From an uncultured Lachnospiraceae bacterium (lineage in GTDB: Bacteria > Bacillota > Clostridia > Lachnospirales > Lachnospiraceae), in NCBI GenBank assembly GCA_934394565.1, contig CAKRQV010000006.1:116107-180106 (forward strand): a stretch of 64,000 nucleotides of DNA, given 5' to 3'. This document shows positions 1-8,741 of this stretch, in pieces. How positions within the stretch are numbered: the stretch's first letter is position 1; every line of letters begins with the position of its first letter. Position numbers and translations under genes: made by a program. The notes beneath the pieces were generated by a model that made no database searches, was not told the origin of the DNA, and saw only the letters and a list, made by a program, of their open reading frames with translations.

Positions 1-492
1 CCCTGAAGCACTGTGGTAGATCAGATTATGGCCCACGCTCTCCACGTAATAGATATCTGCCACCTTCAGACGCACGATCCCTCCCTTTACCGGAACCGTG
101 ATCTGGGAAGTTTCCCTCCTGTGGATCCGGGCGATCGCCCGCCCAACCTTCTGGGTAAAGGCAAAATAAGAGACCGGTTTTAAGATGTAATCCAGCGCAT
201 CCACCTCATAGCCCCGGATCGCATACTGGGTCATATTGGTGATAAACATAATCACTACCTCGGAATCCACCTTGCGGATCTCTTCCGCCGCAGACATTCC
301 GTCCATAAACCGCATCTGGATATCCATCAGGATAATATCAAACTGCGCCTTATACTGTTCCACGATACCGTCACCATCACGGTATATCGTGACATTCAGC
401 TCTTCTTCACAGGTTTTCTGATATTCTTTCAGATATCCCGTAAACTGCTGCACATACATATCCTCATCTTCGACAATGGCAATCCTGATCAT
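1..492 (-). CDS. LytTR-family response regulator (3' part beyond window)
   Basis: This open frame starts at ATG 492 and runs off the left edge, giving 164 residues. Residues 1-120 form a CheY-like receiver: the acidic pair E8/D9, phospho-acceptor D57 in the stretch ILMDIQM, the conserved threonine in MFITN near residue 85 and K105 in ILKPV. From about residue 118 the sequence (SQITVPVKGGIVRLKVADIYYVES) starts a LytTR DNA-binding domain. The ATG follows GGAGGG. Regulators of this family act with a histidine kinase to control peptide, bacteriocin or surface genes. The partner kinase would lie outside the window, so the target is unknown. Confidence 0.9.
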   Translation of the reverse strand, partial: MIRIAIVEDEDMYVQQFTGYLKEYQKTCEEELNVTIYRDGDGIVEQYKAQFDIILMDIQMRFMDGMSAAEEIRKVDSEVVIMFITNMTQYAIRGYEVDALDYILKPVSYFAFTQKVGRAIARIHRRETSQITVPVKGGIVRLKVADIYYVESVGHNLIYHSASG

Positions 493-530
493 GTCATTCC
501 CTCCGCATGCTCTGTCTGTTTTAGTTTCTG

Positions 531-1559
531 TCATCGGGCCGCAAGCTCTTTCAGATATTCACCCACCATCCGGAATTCGTCTTCATAGATACAGTTTGGC
601 AATGTATCTGCCAGAATCTGGCGGTGACATTCTTCATAATCCATCCAGCGGACTTCCTCGACCTCTTCTTTCTGTAAGATCAGCTGTTCTGTATCCACAG
701 CTTCTGTATAGACATAGACCCAGTTCAACTCATTATCCTTAAACATCCGCCCATGGAACATCGCTTCAAAAGAACCCCGGTGCATACCCACATAATGCAG
801 CTGTTTTGGGTTTACATCCAGACCAAGCTCCTCTTTCATCTCCCGGATGGCCGCAAAAAGCGGTGCATCCCCGGCCGTGATATGTCCGGCCGAGGAAATA
901 TCGTAATCTCCCGGATTGGAATCCTTGCACTCACTGCGCTTCTGTAAAAGGACATCATAACCGTCTTCTTTTTGTCTCACAACCCACATATGGACCGTAC
1001 CATGCAAAGCACCTTCTCTGTGGGTGACACCACGCTCTTTTACAACACCACTTTTTGTGCCGTCCTCGTTCAAAATATCAAACAACTCCATCGGCTTCCC
1101 GTTCAGATCGGCAGAGACCAGATGACTGTGCCCGTCATAGACCAGTTTCAGGGAAAAGAAGTCCTGCCCTTCATCCATCAGCCGGAAAAAAATCTTGTCC
1201 CCCTCCCAGAGATTCAGTTTCCAGACATCATCGATATCCACCCATTCCAGCACACCCTCATTGCAGTCTGTCGCCTCTCCGGTAAAGCTGTCGGTGGTAA
1301 ACAGATGCATATATTCTGTCACACCATCCCCGGAAACAAAAGTCACAATGGCCCGGAACCGATAGTTGGTCAGCGTATAGCCTGTCTCTTCCCAGACCTC
1401 TCTGAGCAGACATTCCTCCGGACTTTCGTCTGCTTCAAAATGGCCGCCGACACCGATCCATTTGTCTTTATTTACATCGTTTTTCTTTACCACGCGGTGC
1501 AGCATCAGGTATTTATGATCCTGCTCGATGTAGCAAAGGGTGCTCATATCTGTTCTCAT
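531..1559 (-). CDS. Tandem two-domain Nudix hydrolase
   Basis: The 342-residue protein holds two Nudix domains. The first resembles MutT-type 8-oxo-dGTP diphosphatases, with a full Nudix box: G39, E45, R53-E54 and E57-E58-T59-G60. The second, residues 185-330, resembles the YfcD/isopentenyl-diphosphate-isomerase-like Nudix group. Its box is G225, D231 in place of the usual Glu, then R239-E240 and E243-E244-L245-G246. Nudix enzymes hydrolyse nucleoside diphosphates linked to another group, using Mg2+ bound by the REXXEE glutamates. Two dissimilar Nudix domains in one chain may clean up two substrates or form an internal pseudodimer. A second possible start is M5. The substrate cannot be read from sequence. 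Confidence 0.85.
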   Translation of the reverse strand: MRTDMSTLCYIEQDHKYLMLHRVVKKNDVNKDKWIGVGGHFEADESPEECLLREVWEETGYTLTNYRFRAIVTFVSGDGVTEYMHLFTTDSFTGEATDCNEGVLEWVDIDDVWKLNLWEGDKIFFRLMDEGQDFFSLKLVYDGHSHLVSADLNGKPMELFDILNEDGTKSGVVKERGVTHREGALHGTVHMWVVRQKEDGYDVLLQKRSECKDSNPGDYDISSAGHITAGDAPLFAAIREMKEELGLDVNPKQLHYVGMHRGSFEAMFHGRMFKDNELNWVYVYTEAVDTEQLILQKEEVEEVRWMDYEECHRQILADTLPNCIYEDEFRMVGEYLKELAAR

Positions 1560-1639
1560 CTCTCAAATTCCTATCTTCTACATAATATATTGCCAAAACT
1601 ATATATCATTTTTTCAGGCTGTGTTTTTATTATGTTTCA

Positions 1640-2401
1640 CTACATCACCATTTCTGTCAGCACTTTGACAAAAAAGATCACCAGCACAACAAGCATCACC
1701 GGACGCACAGAGGACGCCCCGCCCTTTTCAAAATGTTTCGCACCGAGATAATTTCCGGCAATACTGAAAAGCCCCGCCGTAATTCCCAGTGGAAGTAATA
1801 CCTTCCCATTTAATAAAAAGACTGTCAGGGCAGAAATATTTGTTGTCAGATTGATGACTTTCGTAATCCCATTTGCCTCCTGCAATTGCATGTGCGCAAC
1901 TCCTGTCAGCAATAAAAGCAGAAATGTCCCCGTTCCCGGTCCGTAAAAGCCATCATACACGCCGATGCCCAACGCAATCACCATGGACCAAAGTACCGTT
2001 TTCACCTCACTGAGCGGTGCTTTTTCTCCAATGAATGGCTTTCCGAAAAAGATATATGCGGCAGTCAGCGGCAGCACGATCAGAAGAAAGATCCGAAAAT
2101 AGAAATCAGCCACCAGAAGAGCCAGTCTGGCTCCGCTCGTCGATCCCAGAATCGCAGCCACCGTACACAATACCGCTCTTTTCCACTGGATAAAACCACT
2201 TTTTGCATATTTCAATGTAGCGATCGTCGTTCCCATCGAAGAACTCATTTTGTTCGTAGCAATCGCATTATGCACCGGCAGTCCGGTGATCAGGTAAGCC
2301 GGCAATGAGATCAGCCCTCCGCCTCCGGCAATTGCATCGATAAATCCCGCCAAAAATACAAGCGGGCAAACGATCAGAAACTGTACTATATGTGCACTCA
2401 T
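1640..2401 (-). CDS. TauE/SafE-family membrane permease
   Basis: The 253-residue hydrophobic protein has about eight membrane segments and the TauE/SafE (UPF0721) signatures: an N-terminal FIDAIAGGGGLISLP motif and a second-half repeat with GVYDGFYGPGTGTF. Members export or import sulfite, sulfoacetate or other small organosulfur anions, but most bacterial copies have no assigned substrate. I chose ATG 2401 because GGAGGAG lies about eight bases upstream; a longer frame to 2434 runs through that site and the hairpin at 2429-2462. It stands alone on the minus strand, and no sulfur metabolism gene is adjacent. Confidence 0.85.
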   Translation of the reverse strand: MSAHIVQFLIVCPLVFLAGFIDAIAGGGGLISLPAYLITGLPVHNAIATNKMSSSMGTTIATLKYAKSGFIQWKRAVLCTVAAILGSTSGARLALLVADFYFRIFLLIVLPLTAAYIFFGKPFIGEKAPLSEVKTVLWSMVIALGIGVYDGFYGPGTGTFLLLLLTGVAHMQLQEANGITKVINLTTNISALTVFLLNGKVLLPLGITAGLFSIAGNYLGAKHFEKGGASSVRPVMLVVLVIFFVKVLTEMVM

Positions 2402-2428
2402 CTTTTGTCTCCTCCTGCTGTCTGTGCC

Positions 2429-2462
2429 ATGCACAAAAGCAGTCGGAAACGCTTTTGTGCAT
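2429..2462. promoter_or_regulatory. Perfect 12-bp inverted repeat in the TauE-type gene leader
   Basis: ATGCACAAAAGC (2429-2440) is matched by GCTTTTGTGCAT (2451-2462) across a 10-base loop. It sits 28 bases ahead of the chosen permease start. No U-run follows on the minus strand, so it looks more like an operator or a leader hairpin than a terminator. Confidence 0.5.
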
Positions 2463-2623
2463 ATAATGCTTTTATTCTATCACGTTTGCCCGCTCTCGTA
2501 AGCTTATTTATGCAGATTTTCCTCTGCTTTTTTCTTTTTATCGTTTTTTCCTGCAAAATCTGTGACTGACTGTCTTTTTTTGCCAGTCACCATACGGCTG
2601 TTTTACAGATTTCCATATGCTTT

Positions 2624-3271
2624 TCAGATCAGATCAGCAATATCTATATTCTCCCCGGTCAGTCCTGCATAGGCACCGCCTGCGGCTTCAGAAGACTCGG
2701 CATGGGCCAGCAGCCATTTGTTTCTGGCGGTCATCCAGCCATCCTCTACGTTCTTTACTTCAAATTTCGGCATCTCTGTGTTGGTTCCCTTCGGCAGAAC
2801 GATGATCACGCGGAAGCCCTCGCCCTTTTTGGCACTGCACGGTGCATAGTGCAGAGTTGTCGCATAAACCTCTACGGCTGTACCTGCCGGACATTTGAAG
2901 GCTTTGACCTTTGCTGTGTCGAGCCTGCCGTCTACGATATCGTCTTTTCTGGCTACCAGAAGAATGGCATCATGACCGGCCGGTATGTTGATCTCGCTGT
3001 CTCTGTGATATTCCAGACAGTTCAGCTTTGTATTGGTACCGTTGCAGTAACCAATCTGGATCGGCATACCACCGTAACAGTTGTTTTCCAGATCTTTCTT
3101 CACAGCCAGTGCTTCCAGCTCATCGTTTCCCGGCACATAAATGACTGCATCCTCCGGGCACGGAGATACCTTTTCCAGTGTGGCTAACAGTTCTGTATAA
3201 TCGTAGCCGTCAACGACACGGCCATACGGTGCAAATTCCGGATCTGTAACAGAATAAATATGAATACTCAT
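2624..3271 (-). CDS. DUF4867-family cupin-like protein
   Basis: The 215-residue soluble protein matches what I know of DUF4867, a Firmicutes family with a ureidoglycolate-lyase/cupin-like fold. Visible features are the stretch EYHRDSEINIPAGHDAILLV (about residues 88-107), whose His and Glu could bind a metal, and the beta-rich segment FKCPAGTAVEVYATTLHYAPC. Start ATG 3271 follows GGGAGGG. It has its own promoter (3302-3330) and faces away from the fatty-acid operon. The family has no established reaction; a sugar- or ureide-related role would be a guess. The family call rests on recalled motifs. Confidence 0.65.
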   Translation of the reverse strand: MSIHIYSVTDPEFAPYGRVVDGYDYTELLATLEKVSPCPEDAVIYVPGNDELEALAVKKDLENNCYGGMPIQIGYCNGTNTKLNCLEYHRDSEINIPAGHDAILLVARKDDIVDGRLDTAKVKAFKCPAGTAVEVYATTLHYAPCSAKKGEGFRVIIVLPKGTNTEMPKFEVKNVEDGWMTARNKWLLAHAESSEAAGGAYAGLTGENIDIADLI

Positions 3272-3301
3272 GTGTAAACCCTCCCAAAAACGTTTTCTTT
3301 T

Positions 3302-3330
3302 ATTGTAGACCCCCGGGCGGGGAGCGTCAA
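3302..3330 (-). promoter_or_regulatory. Sigma-A-type promoter of the DUF4867 gene
   Basis: Reading the minus strand, TTGACG (3325-3330) is separated by exactly 17 bases from TACAAT (3302-3307). The spacer is unusually GC-rich and holds a CCCC/GGGG dyad, a possible repressor site. The gene starts 31 bases further down. Confidence 0.7.
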
Positions 3331-3372
3331 TTCATAATTGTACCCAGTTATTTGTACTTTTTTCACAATGAC

Positions 3373-3401
3373 TACCGTTCACAGATTTCCTGCGAACGGT
3401 A
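3373..3401. repeat. 8-bp inverted repeat upstream of the DUF4867 promoter
   Basis: TACCGTTC (3373-3380) and GAACGGTA (3394-3401) form a perfect dyad about 45 bases upstream of the -35 box. It could be an activator or repressor site. It has no U-tail and is not needed to end any gene. Confidence 0.4.
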
Positions 3402-3444
3402 ACATTTTGCCGCTTTATCTGTTTTTTGTTTTTTCAACGCAAAA

Positions 3445-3497
3445 AGAGCCCTGCAAAACCTCGACACTCGTTTTTGTGCAAAGCTTTTCAGGGCTCT
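3445..3497 (-). terminator. Terminator of the fatty-acid operon
   Basis: AGAGCCCTG (3445-3453) pairs with CAGGGCTCT (3489-3497). An inner GCAAAAC/GTTTTTGTGC pairing shortens the loop. On the minus strand the stem is followed by a T-rich run. It begins three bases after the accDA stop codon. Confidence 0.75.
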
Positions 3498-3499
3498 CC

Positions 3500-5308
3500 C
3501 TACATAGTCCGGAAGCGTTCGTAACGATGGGTTACAAGTGTTTCCGGTGACATAGTTGTATAATTTTCCATAAAATTCCGCATCCGGCGGTCCAGCTCAT
3601 CTGTTACCTGTGAAAGTGTCTCTTCTGTCAGATCTTCCGGTTCAGGGATAACCTGCTCGATGATGCCGCTCTGTTTTACGTCCTGTGCAGTCAGCTTCAT
3701 AACGGCTGCGGCCTCGTCGGCACGCTTCGCATCCTTCCAGAGAATGCTGGCAAAGCCCTCCGGGGACAGTATCGAGTAGGTGGCATTTTCCAGCATCCAG
3801 ACCTCATCGGAGACGGCCATGGCCAGAGCACCGCCGCTGCCGCCTTCAGCAGTTACTACGGTCAGGATTGGCACCTTCAGCGATGACATTTCATAGAGGT
3901 TGCGGGCGATGGCTTCACCCTGTCCCCGCTCCTCGGCCTCCATGCCGCAGAAAGCACCGGGTGTGTCCACGATGCAGAAGATCGGCCGGTGAAATTTCTC
4001 TGCCTGTTTCATCAGGCGCAGGGCTTTGCGGTAGCCCTCCGGCTTTGGCATACCAAAGTTTCTCGAGATATTTTCTCTCGTTGTGCGGCCTTTCTGCTGT
4101 ACAACCACGGTTACAGGACGACCATGGAAACGGGCGATACCGCCGATGATCGCCGCATCGTCACTGTACAGACGGTCGCCGTGCAGTTCATGAAAATCCG
4201 TAAACAGATGGTCAATATAGGCACTGGCCACCGGGCGGTCTTTTTCCCGGGACAGCTGGACACGGTCCCAGGCAGTCATTTCTGCCGCAGCTTTTTCAGT
4301 CTTTTTCCTGTGTCTTTTTTTGTCAATGCCCCTGTCTTTCAGACATGCTGCATCATCCACAGTCCCTGTTCCACATGACACAGTCTGTACTGCCATTGAT
4401 TGTTCCACCGTTTCCTGTCCAATATCCTCAGCCATCCCTGCTTTGGCACAGCCATTTTCTGTCATATGCAGTTTCAGATACTGCCCCAGCACAGCTTTCA
4501 TATCCTGCCGCTTTACAATCTCATCCACAAACCCATGCTCCAACAGAAACTCGGCTCTCTGAAATCCTTTAGGCAGCTTCTGCTTCATGGTCTGCTCGAT
4601 AACACGGGGACCGGCAAAACCGATCAGTGCCCCAGGTTCTGCGAGAATGATATCTCCCAGCATTGCAAAACTGGCTGTCACACCACCGGTTGTCGGGTCA
4701 GTCAGCACCGTAATATAAAGAAGTCCGGCATCGCTGTGTCGTTTAAACGCAGCGGATGTCTTGGCCATCTGCATCAGGGATACGATGCCCTCCTGCATTC
4801 TTGCGCCACCGGAGCAGCAAAATAACACAACAGGAAGTTTTTCTTCTGTGGCACGCTCTACCATACGTGTGATTTTTTCTCCCACATTGTATCCCATGCT
4901 GGCCATCATAAAACGCCCATCGCAGACACCAAGCGCTGTCTCGCAGCCCCCGATCCGTACCTTTCCTGTCAGCACAGCCTCATCAAGCCCCGTCTTTTCC
5001 TGCAGACCTTTTACTTTTTCCGGATATCCTTTATAGTTCATCGGATTAACCGGTTCCATCTTTTCATTCCATTCTTCAAAAGATCCCTTATCGGCAATCA
5101 TCTGCACTCTTGCCTTTGCCGGGACATGGAAATAGCCTCCGCACTTCGGACAGATATAAAAGTCCCGCTTTGCATCCTCAGCAATGATCGCAGATTTACA
5201 AAAATTACATTTTTTAAGCAGTCCCTCAGGTATTACAGGACCTGTGCTTTTGTCTGTGTCAGATGGTTCCTGTTGGTTGATTCTTTTTTTGAATACGTCT
5301 AACTTCAT
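3500..5308 (-). CDS. accDA: Acetyl-CoA carboxylase carboxyltransferase, fused beta-alpha subunits (AccD-AccA)
   Basis: This 602-residue protein joins two subunits that are normally separate. Residues 1-285 are AccD: a four-Cys zinc ribbon (C34, C37, C53, C56) and a crotonase-like core with GARMQEGIVSLMQMAKTSAA. Residues 345-602 are AccA, with GRTTRENISRNFGMPKPEGY and the oxyanion stretch EGGSGGALAMAVSDEVW. A Gln/Thr/Lys-rich linker lies between, and the usual AccA N-terminal helical region is shortened. The enzyme moves carboxyl from carboxybiotin to acetyl-CoA, making malonyl-CoA. It is the last gene of the fab operon, 134 bases after accC. No good ribosome site precedes ATG 5308, which is odd beside its neighbours. 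Confidence 0.95.
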   Translation of the reverse strand: MKLDVFKKRINQQEPSDTDKSTGPVIPEGLLKKCNFCKSAIIAEDAKRDFYICPKCGGYFHVPAKARVQMIADKGSFEEWNEKMEPVNPMNYKGYPEKVKGLQEKTGLDEAVLTGKVRIGGCETALGVCDGRFMMASMGYNVGEKITRMVERATEEKLPVVLFCCSGGARMQEGIVSLMQMAKTSAAFKRHSDAGLLYITVLTDPTTGGVTASFAMLGDIILAEPGALIGFAGPRVIEQTMKQKLPKGFQRAEFLLEHGFVDEIVKRQDMKAVLGQYLKLHMTENGCAKAGMAEDIGQETVEQSMAVQTVSCGTGTVDDAACLKDRGIDKKRHRKKTEKAAAEMTAWDRVQLSREKDRPVASAYIDHLFTDFHELHGDRLYSDDAAIIGGIARFHGRPVTVVVQQKGRTTRENISRNFGMPKPEGYRKALRLMKQAEKFHRPIFCIVDTPGAFCGMEAEERGQGEAIARNLYEMSSLKVPILTVVTAEGGSGGALAMAVSDEVWMLENATYSILSPEGFASILWKDAKRADEAAAVMKLTAQDVKQSGIIEQVIPEPEDLTEETLSQVTDELDRRMRNFMENYTTMSPETLVTHRYERFRTM

Positions 5309-5442
5309 TTTCTATATTTTGTACATGTTTTATGTAAAAACACGCTTCCTTCTGCTATATATTTCCGGTTTTCAGGCAACAATCTGCATGAAAATACAGT
5401 TTTTCTTCATCTGCCTCTGTTACACCGGTCTTGCAGCATCAT

Positions 5443-6789
5443 CTACTCTGCCTTACGGAAGATTCTGTCAATGAATTCGATGTCTGTGCGTCCTTCCACA
5501 AAATCCGGATGCTGCAAAATCCCGTACTGATAATCTACGTTCGTATCTACACCTTCAATGATCACTTCACCAAGTGCACTCTCCATCTTGCGGATGGCTT
5601 CATCCCTTGTCTTGCCCCACACGATCAGTTTCCCGATCATAGAGTCATAGTAGGGAGGTATCTCACAGCCACTGTACATGGCACTGTCCACCCTGACACC
5701 CTTGCCGCCCGGCAAATGCAGGGCCGTGATCGTTCCGGGAGAGGGTAAAAAGCCACGGGAAGGATTTTCGGCATTGATCCGGCATTCGATCGCATGACCG
5801 GAGATCGTGATATCTTTCTGCGTAAATTCGAGCTTTTCTCCTGCGGCAATACGGATCTGCGCCTTGATCAGATCGATCCCTGTCACCCATTCCGTCACCG
5901 GGTGCTCCACCTGGATACGGGTATTCATCTCCATGAAATAGAAATTCCCGTTATCATCCAGCAAAAACTCGATTGTTCCCGCATTCTCATACCCGGCTGC
6001 TTTTGCTGCCCTGACGGCCACCTCGCCCATTTTTTTTCTGAGCCTGTCACTGACACCAATGCTCGGTGCCTCCTCGATCAGCTTCTGGTGATTTCTCTGG
6101 ATCGAACAGTCACGCTCACCCAGATGCACGACATTGCCATACTTGTCTGCCAGAATCTGAAATTCAATATGGCGGGGATGCAGGATCAGCTTTTCGATAT
6201 ACATCGTACCGTCACCGAACGCTTTTAACGCTTCCTGCTGAGCTGTCACGAACTGCTGCTCAAACTCTGCTTCACTTTTTGCTTCACGCATACCTTTTCC
6301 GCCACCGCCAAGTGCCGCTTTGATCATCACCGGATAACCGATCTTTTCAGCCTCGGAAAGTCCGGTTTTTACATCATAGATGGGCTGCTCTGTCCCGGGG
6401 ATGACCGGCACCTGCGCTGCGATCATCGTATTTCTGGCCGCCTGCTTATCACCCAGACGGTCGATGATCCCGGCCGGTGGACCTATAAAGGTGATATTGC
6501 ATTTCTCGCACAGTGACGCAAACCGACTGTTCTCCGAAAGGAAACCAAAGCCCGGATGGATCGCATCTGCTCCTGACACACAGGCGGCGCTTAAGATCCG
6601 CTCCATATCCAGATAGCTTTTATCTGCCTGCGCCGGGCCAATACAGATACATTCATCTGCCAGCTTGGCGTGCAGTGCGTTTTTATCTGCCTCAGAGCAT
6701 ACCGCTACAGAAGGGATGCCCATTTCCCGGCAGGCACGGATGATCCGTACTGCAATTTCCCCCCGGTTGGCAATCAAAATCTTTTTCAT
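5443..6789 (-). CDS. accC: Biotin carboxylase subunit of acetyl-CoA carboxylase
   Basis: The 448-residue length is normal for AccC. The start MKKILIANRGEIAVRI is the standard biotin-carboxylase opening. The ATP-grasp glycine loop GGGGKGMR lies near residue 163, and the catalytic EMNTRIQVEHPVTE stretch near 288. It carboxylates biotin on AccB using ATP and bicarbonate, feeding the carboxyltransferase encoded next. The biotin carrier gene accB, usually between fabF and fabZ in clostridial operons, is not in this window, so AccC must use a carrier encoded elsewhere. A 120-base gap separates it from fabZ. Confidence 0.97.
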   Translation of the reverse strand: MKKILIANRGEIAVRIIRACREMGIPSVAVCSEADKNALHAKLADECICIGPAQADKSYLDMERILSAACVSGADAIHPGFGFLSENSRFASLCEKCNITFIGPPAGIIDRLGDKQAARNTMIAAQVPVIPGTEQPIYDVKTGLSEAEKIGYPVMIKAALGGGGKGMREAKSEAEFEQQFVTAQQEALKAFGDGTMYIEKLILHPRHIEFQILADKYGNVVHLGERDCSIQRNHQKLIEEAPSIGVSDRLRKKMGEVAVRAAKAAGYENAGTIEFLLDDNGNFYFMEMNTRIQVEHPVTEWVTGIDLIKAQIRIAAGEKLEFTQKDITISGHAIECRINAENPSRGFLPSPGTITALHLPGGKGVRVDSAMYSGCEIPPYYDSMIGKLIVWGKTRDEAIRKMESALGEVIIEGVDTNVDYQYGILQHPDFVEGRTDIEFIDRIFRKAE

Positions 6790-6909
6790 ATGCTAAAAAC
6801 CTCTATTACTGCTTTTTTTGTTGCAGTATATCAAACTGCATGTGCAGATCTTCAAAAACAACTTTTTCCATAAAGCCCTGTCGTCTTTCACCGTTAAAAC
6901 AGCAGGCTT

Positions 6910-7368
6910 TTATCCGATCATAAAACTCAGTTCAGCGCTGACAACAACCTTATCATCCACCATCGCCACTGCCTCACCAATACCCAGCGGGCCTTTTCGC
7001 TTTATGATCCGGGTCTCCAGCCGTACCTTGTCCCCCGGCACAACCTTGCCTTTAAACCGGCAGTTTTTGATTCCGCCGAAATAGGCCGTCTTTCCTTTAT
7101 TCTCCGGCAGACTTAAAATAGCTACCGCTCCTGTCTGCGCCAGGGCCTCCACTGTCAGCACCCCCGGCATCACCGGCTCACCCGGAAAATGTCCGGCAAA
7201 AAAATCTTCTCTGTACGTCACACATTTATAACCTATTGCATATTCGCCCGGTTTATAATCCTCAATGTAATCCACCAGCAGGAACGGATGTCTGTGAGGA
7301 ATAATCTCGCATATTTCTTTTACTGTCAGAGAATGTTTCTGTTTTTCTTCTGTCATATCTTCACCCAT
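6910..7368 (-). CDS. fabZ: 3-hydroxyacyl-ACP dehydratase FabZ
   Basis: The 152-residue hot-dog-fold enzyme carries the catalytic histidine in IIPHRHPFLLVDYI (about residues 23-36) and the catalytic Glu in GHFPGEPVMPGVLTVEALAQ. It dehydrates 3-hydroxyacyl-ACP to trans-2-enoyl-ACP in each elongation round. No second dehydratase or FabM is visible here, so the unsaturated branch is not explained by this operon. ATG 7368 follows GGAGG with good spacing. The 122 bases between fabF and fabZ, where accB would be expected, contain no biotinyl motif or usable frame. Confidence 0.96.
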   Translation of the reverse strand: MGEDMTEEKQKHSLTVKEICEIIPHRHPFLLVDYIEDYKPGEYAIGYKCVTYREDFFAGHFPGEPVMPGVLTVEALAQTGAVAILSLPENKGKTAYFGGIKNCRFKGKVVPGDKVRLETRIIKRKGPLGIGEAVAMVDDKVVVSAELSFMIG

Positions 7369-7490
7369 CTTTTACCTCCATGTGCAGGTTTTCTTTGCAC
7401 GCTTTTTTCCGGCACTTTCTGTCAGCTGACAACATATTTCAGTACAGTTTTGTATCCGCTTTCTTTACCTCATATTACCTGAGATAACTT

Positions 7491-8729
7491 TCAGCCTTCA
7501 AATTTTTTCAGTAAAATCGATGCATTGTGTCCGCCAAATCCGAGAGAATTGCTCATTGCATACTGCACTGGCATTTCCACAGGTGCTCCGAGCGTATAGT
7601 CCAGGTCACATCCCTCATCCGGCTCGTCTGTACCCACCGTCTGATGGATAAAGCCTTCCTCTATACTCTTCGCACAGACCACACATTCCACACCACCGGC
7701 ACCGCCCAGCAGATGTCCTGTCATGGATTTTGTCGAATTGACATGTACCGTTTTTGCCGCTTCGCCGAGTGCCAGATGGATGGCTCTCGTCTCAAACAGA
7801 TCGTTGTGATGGGTTCCTGTACCATGCGCATTGATATAAGTCAGTTCCTCCGGTGTGATCCCGGCTTCCTCCATGGCCAGCGTCATGGCCTTTGCTGCAC
7901 CGCTGCCGTCTTCCTTTGGCGATGTCACATGGTAGGCATCAGCTGTCGCTCCATATCCCACAAGCTCTGCATAGATATGAGCGCCTCTCTGCACGGCATG
8001 AGATAATTCCTCGAGGATAACAATTCCTGCACCCTCTCCCAGTACAAAACCACTTCTCTTTTTATCAAACGGCAGCGAAGCCTTCTTTGGATCTTCAGCT
8101 GCGGACAGAGCAGTCAGATTCATGAAACCTGCCACACCGGTTCCACAGATACAGCTTTCCGTACCGCCTGCCACCATCACATCCGCATCCCCGTACTGGA
8201 TGGCCCGGAAAGCGTCACCGATACAATGCGTACCGGAGGCACAGGCTGTCACAACATCCGTACATTTTCCCATAAGACCCAGCTGGATCGACACATTTCC
8301 GGCGGCCATATTGGAGATCATAAGCGGAACAAACAACGGATGAACCTTTGATGGCTTACCTTCCAGCACCTTTGCCGTATTTTTCTCCATAGCTTCCAGA
8401 CTGCCAACGCCGGAACCAACACAGACCCCGACACGGTAGGGATCTTCCTGCGTCATATCCAGTACTGCATCTGCAAATGCTTCCTTCGCTGCCGCCACAG
8501 CATACTGGGAAAAAATCTCCATGCGGCGTGCCGACTTGAAATCCATATGCTCTTTCGGATCAAATCCTCTGACTTCTGCAGCCAGCCTGACCTTATACTC
8601 TGTCGTGTCAAATTTCGTGATCGGACCAATGCCGATGCGTCCTGCCCGGATACTGTCCCAAAACGAGGGAACATCGTTGCCAATCGGCGTCACTGCGCCA
8701 AGTCCGGTGATCACTACCCGTCTTTTCAT
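7491..8729 (-). CDS. fabF: 3-oxoacyl-ACP synthase II FabF
   Basis: At 412 residues this is a complete condensing enzyme. The catalytic triad is visible: Cys in VTACASGTH, His in NAHGTGTHHND and His in KSMTGHLLGGAGG. The C-terminal NSLGFGGHN motif is also present. FabF condenses malonyl-ACP with acyl-ACP to elongate chains and sets the temperature response of unsaturated products in model bacteria. It lies 12 bases after fabG with a strong AGGAGG site. It is the only long-chain ketosynthase in the operon, alongside the initiating FabH. Confidence 0.97.
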   Translation of the reverse strand: MKRRVVITGLGAVTPIGNDVPSFWDSIRAGRIGIGPITKFDTTEYKVRLAAEVRGFDPKEHMDFKSARRMEIFSQYAVAAAKEAFADAVLDMTQEDPYRVGVCVGSGVGSLEAMEKNTAKVLEGKPSKVHPLFVPLMISNMAAGNVSIQLGLMGKCTDVVTACASGTHCIGDAFRAIQYGDADVMVAGGTESCICGTGVAGFMNLTALSAAEDPKKASLPFDKKRSGFVLGEGAGIVILEELSHAVQRGAHIYAELVGYGATADAYHVTSPKEDGSGAAKAMTLAMEEAGITPEELTYINAHGTGTHHNDLFETRAIHLALGEAAKTVHVNSTKSMTGHLLGGAGGVECVVCAKSIEEGFIHQTVGTDEPDEGCDLDYTLGAPVEMPVQYAMSNSLGFGGHNASILLKKFEG

Positions 8730-8741
8730 CTGTCCTTCCTC

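Noticed and set aside
7369..7490. Possible accB remnant between fabF and fabZ
   Set aside because: No biotinyl Lys motif and no frame of useful length in any phase; the gap is A-rich spacer on the coding strand.
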